Positions 63,699 through 64,000 of a stretch of 64,000 bases of DNA are shown piece after piece (the first letter of the stretch is position 1; the number at the start of each line of letters is the position of its first letter). Under the pieces are notes generated by a model. The model had not been told where the DNA came from and did no database searches. It saw only the letters and a program-made list of their open reading frames with translations. A program made the translations under genes and the position numbers. The stretch is from an uncultured Thermogutta sp. (lineage in GTDB: Bacteria > Planctomycetota > Planctomycetia > Pirellulales > Thermoguttaceae), in the NCBI GenBank assembly GCA_937128505.1, contig CAKZMM010000110.1:42569-106568 (forward strand), read 5' to 3'.

Positions 63699-64000
63699 AT
63701 GAGACTCGCCGCTTTCGGAACCTTCTGCGTGCTGTCACTGGCTTTCGCAACCTCAGTGATTCCGGCCGGGAGGGCGGCAGACGCCCCCGCGCCGTCTCCG
63801 ACCTCTTCCTCAGCCAACCCGCTCCTAAAAAGGTTCGATGTTGACGGTGACGGCAAGATCAGCGATGCCGAGCAGCAGGCGATGCGCGAAAAGCTCAGGC
63901 AGATGCGAACGAAGCCCGGAGCGATGACGCCGTCGGGCAAGACCCAAACCATCGGCGACCGCGAAGTCACCGAGATGGAATACGCCTCCAGTGACGGGAG
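63699..64000 (+). CDS. secreted EF-hand protein, N-terminal part (runs off the window)
   Basis: About 100 residues visible, open at the right edge. GGAGGGG stands just before ATG 63699. A signal peptide (FGTFCVLSLAFATSVIPAG, then AADAP) is followed by a Pro/Ser-rich linker and one EF-hand calcium loop, DVDGDGKISDAE. After it GDREVTEMEYASSDG begins a domain. In planctomycetes this head often precedes an alpha/beta-hydrolase or esterase, but that part is not in view. Confidence 0.7.
   Translation, partial: MRLAAFGTFCVLSLAFATSVIPAGRAADAPAPSPTSSSANPLLKRFDVDGDGKISDAEQQAMREKLRQMRTKPGAMTPSGKTQTIGDREVTEMEYASSDG

Overview
The window looks like chromosomal DNA of a planctomycete, most likely of the Pirellulales/Thermoguttaceae type. 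This rests on a DUF1559 pseudopilin-like protein with the H-X9-DG C-terminal motif beside a small lipoprotein, three FG-GAP/ASPIC-UnbV (CRTAC1-type) proteins with TPR partners, SBBP-repeat and EF-hand secreted proteins, DUF2203, a Lut operon, and long non-coding gaps. No rRNA, tRNA, CRISPR array, prophage or intact insertion sequence was recognised.

Layout. 0.5-6.5 kb: arginine genes argD-argF, then pheS-pheT on the other strand. 7.1-22.2 kb: three copies of a two-gene cassette (membrane-anchored TPR protein followed by an FG-GAP/ASPIC-UnbV protein), in orientations -, +, -. Between the first two copies lies a DUF1559-lipoprotein pair with a clear sigma70-type promoter, a long leader and a terminator. 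23-27 kb: a membrane protein, then a compact operon of a ribbon-helix-helix-like protein, a small overlapping ORF and an anchored trypsin-like protease. 27.4-30.5 kb: lutABC for L-lactate oxidation. 31-41.8 kb: envelope and carbohydrate proteins (glycine-zipper lipoprotein, SBBP propeller, GH-like propeller, GH38-like protein, polysaccharide-lyase-like lipoprotein). 42.2 kb: tatD.

43.4-59.6 kb: a complex I cluster on the minus strand, in transcription order nuoI-DUF2203-(1.35 kb gap)-nuoA-C-D-H-J-K-L-M-N-helical protein. nuoB, nuoE, nuoF and nuoG are not in it and nuoI is displaced to the front. NuoA, NuoL, NuoM and NuoN carry long non-conserved hydrophilic inserts or tails. 59.6-62.4 kb: decayed DNA with a broken gene that resembles a mobile-integron cassette ORF, ending in an attC-like hairpin. 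62.4-64 kb: a secreted jelly-roll-like protein and the start of an EF-hand protein.

Two themes run through the window. First, small direct duplications (12-35 bp) recur in almost every long gap and have modified gene ends (pheS 3' end, SBBP gene 3' end) or broken a gene (12-bp duplication at 61958-61981). Second, several proteins have swollen, non-conserved inserts. Both point to tolerance of expansion by local duplication. The strongest candidates for an undescribed system are the triplicated TPR/FG-GAP-UnbV cassette and the insert-bearing, nuoB-less complex I cluster.
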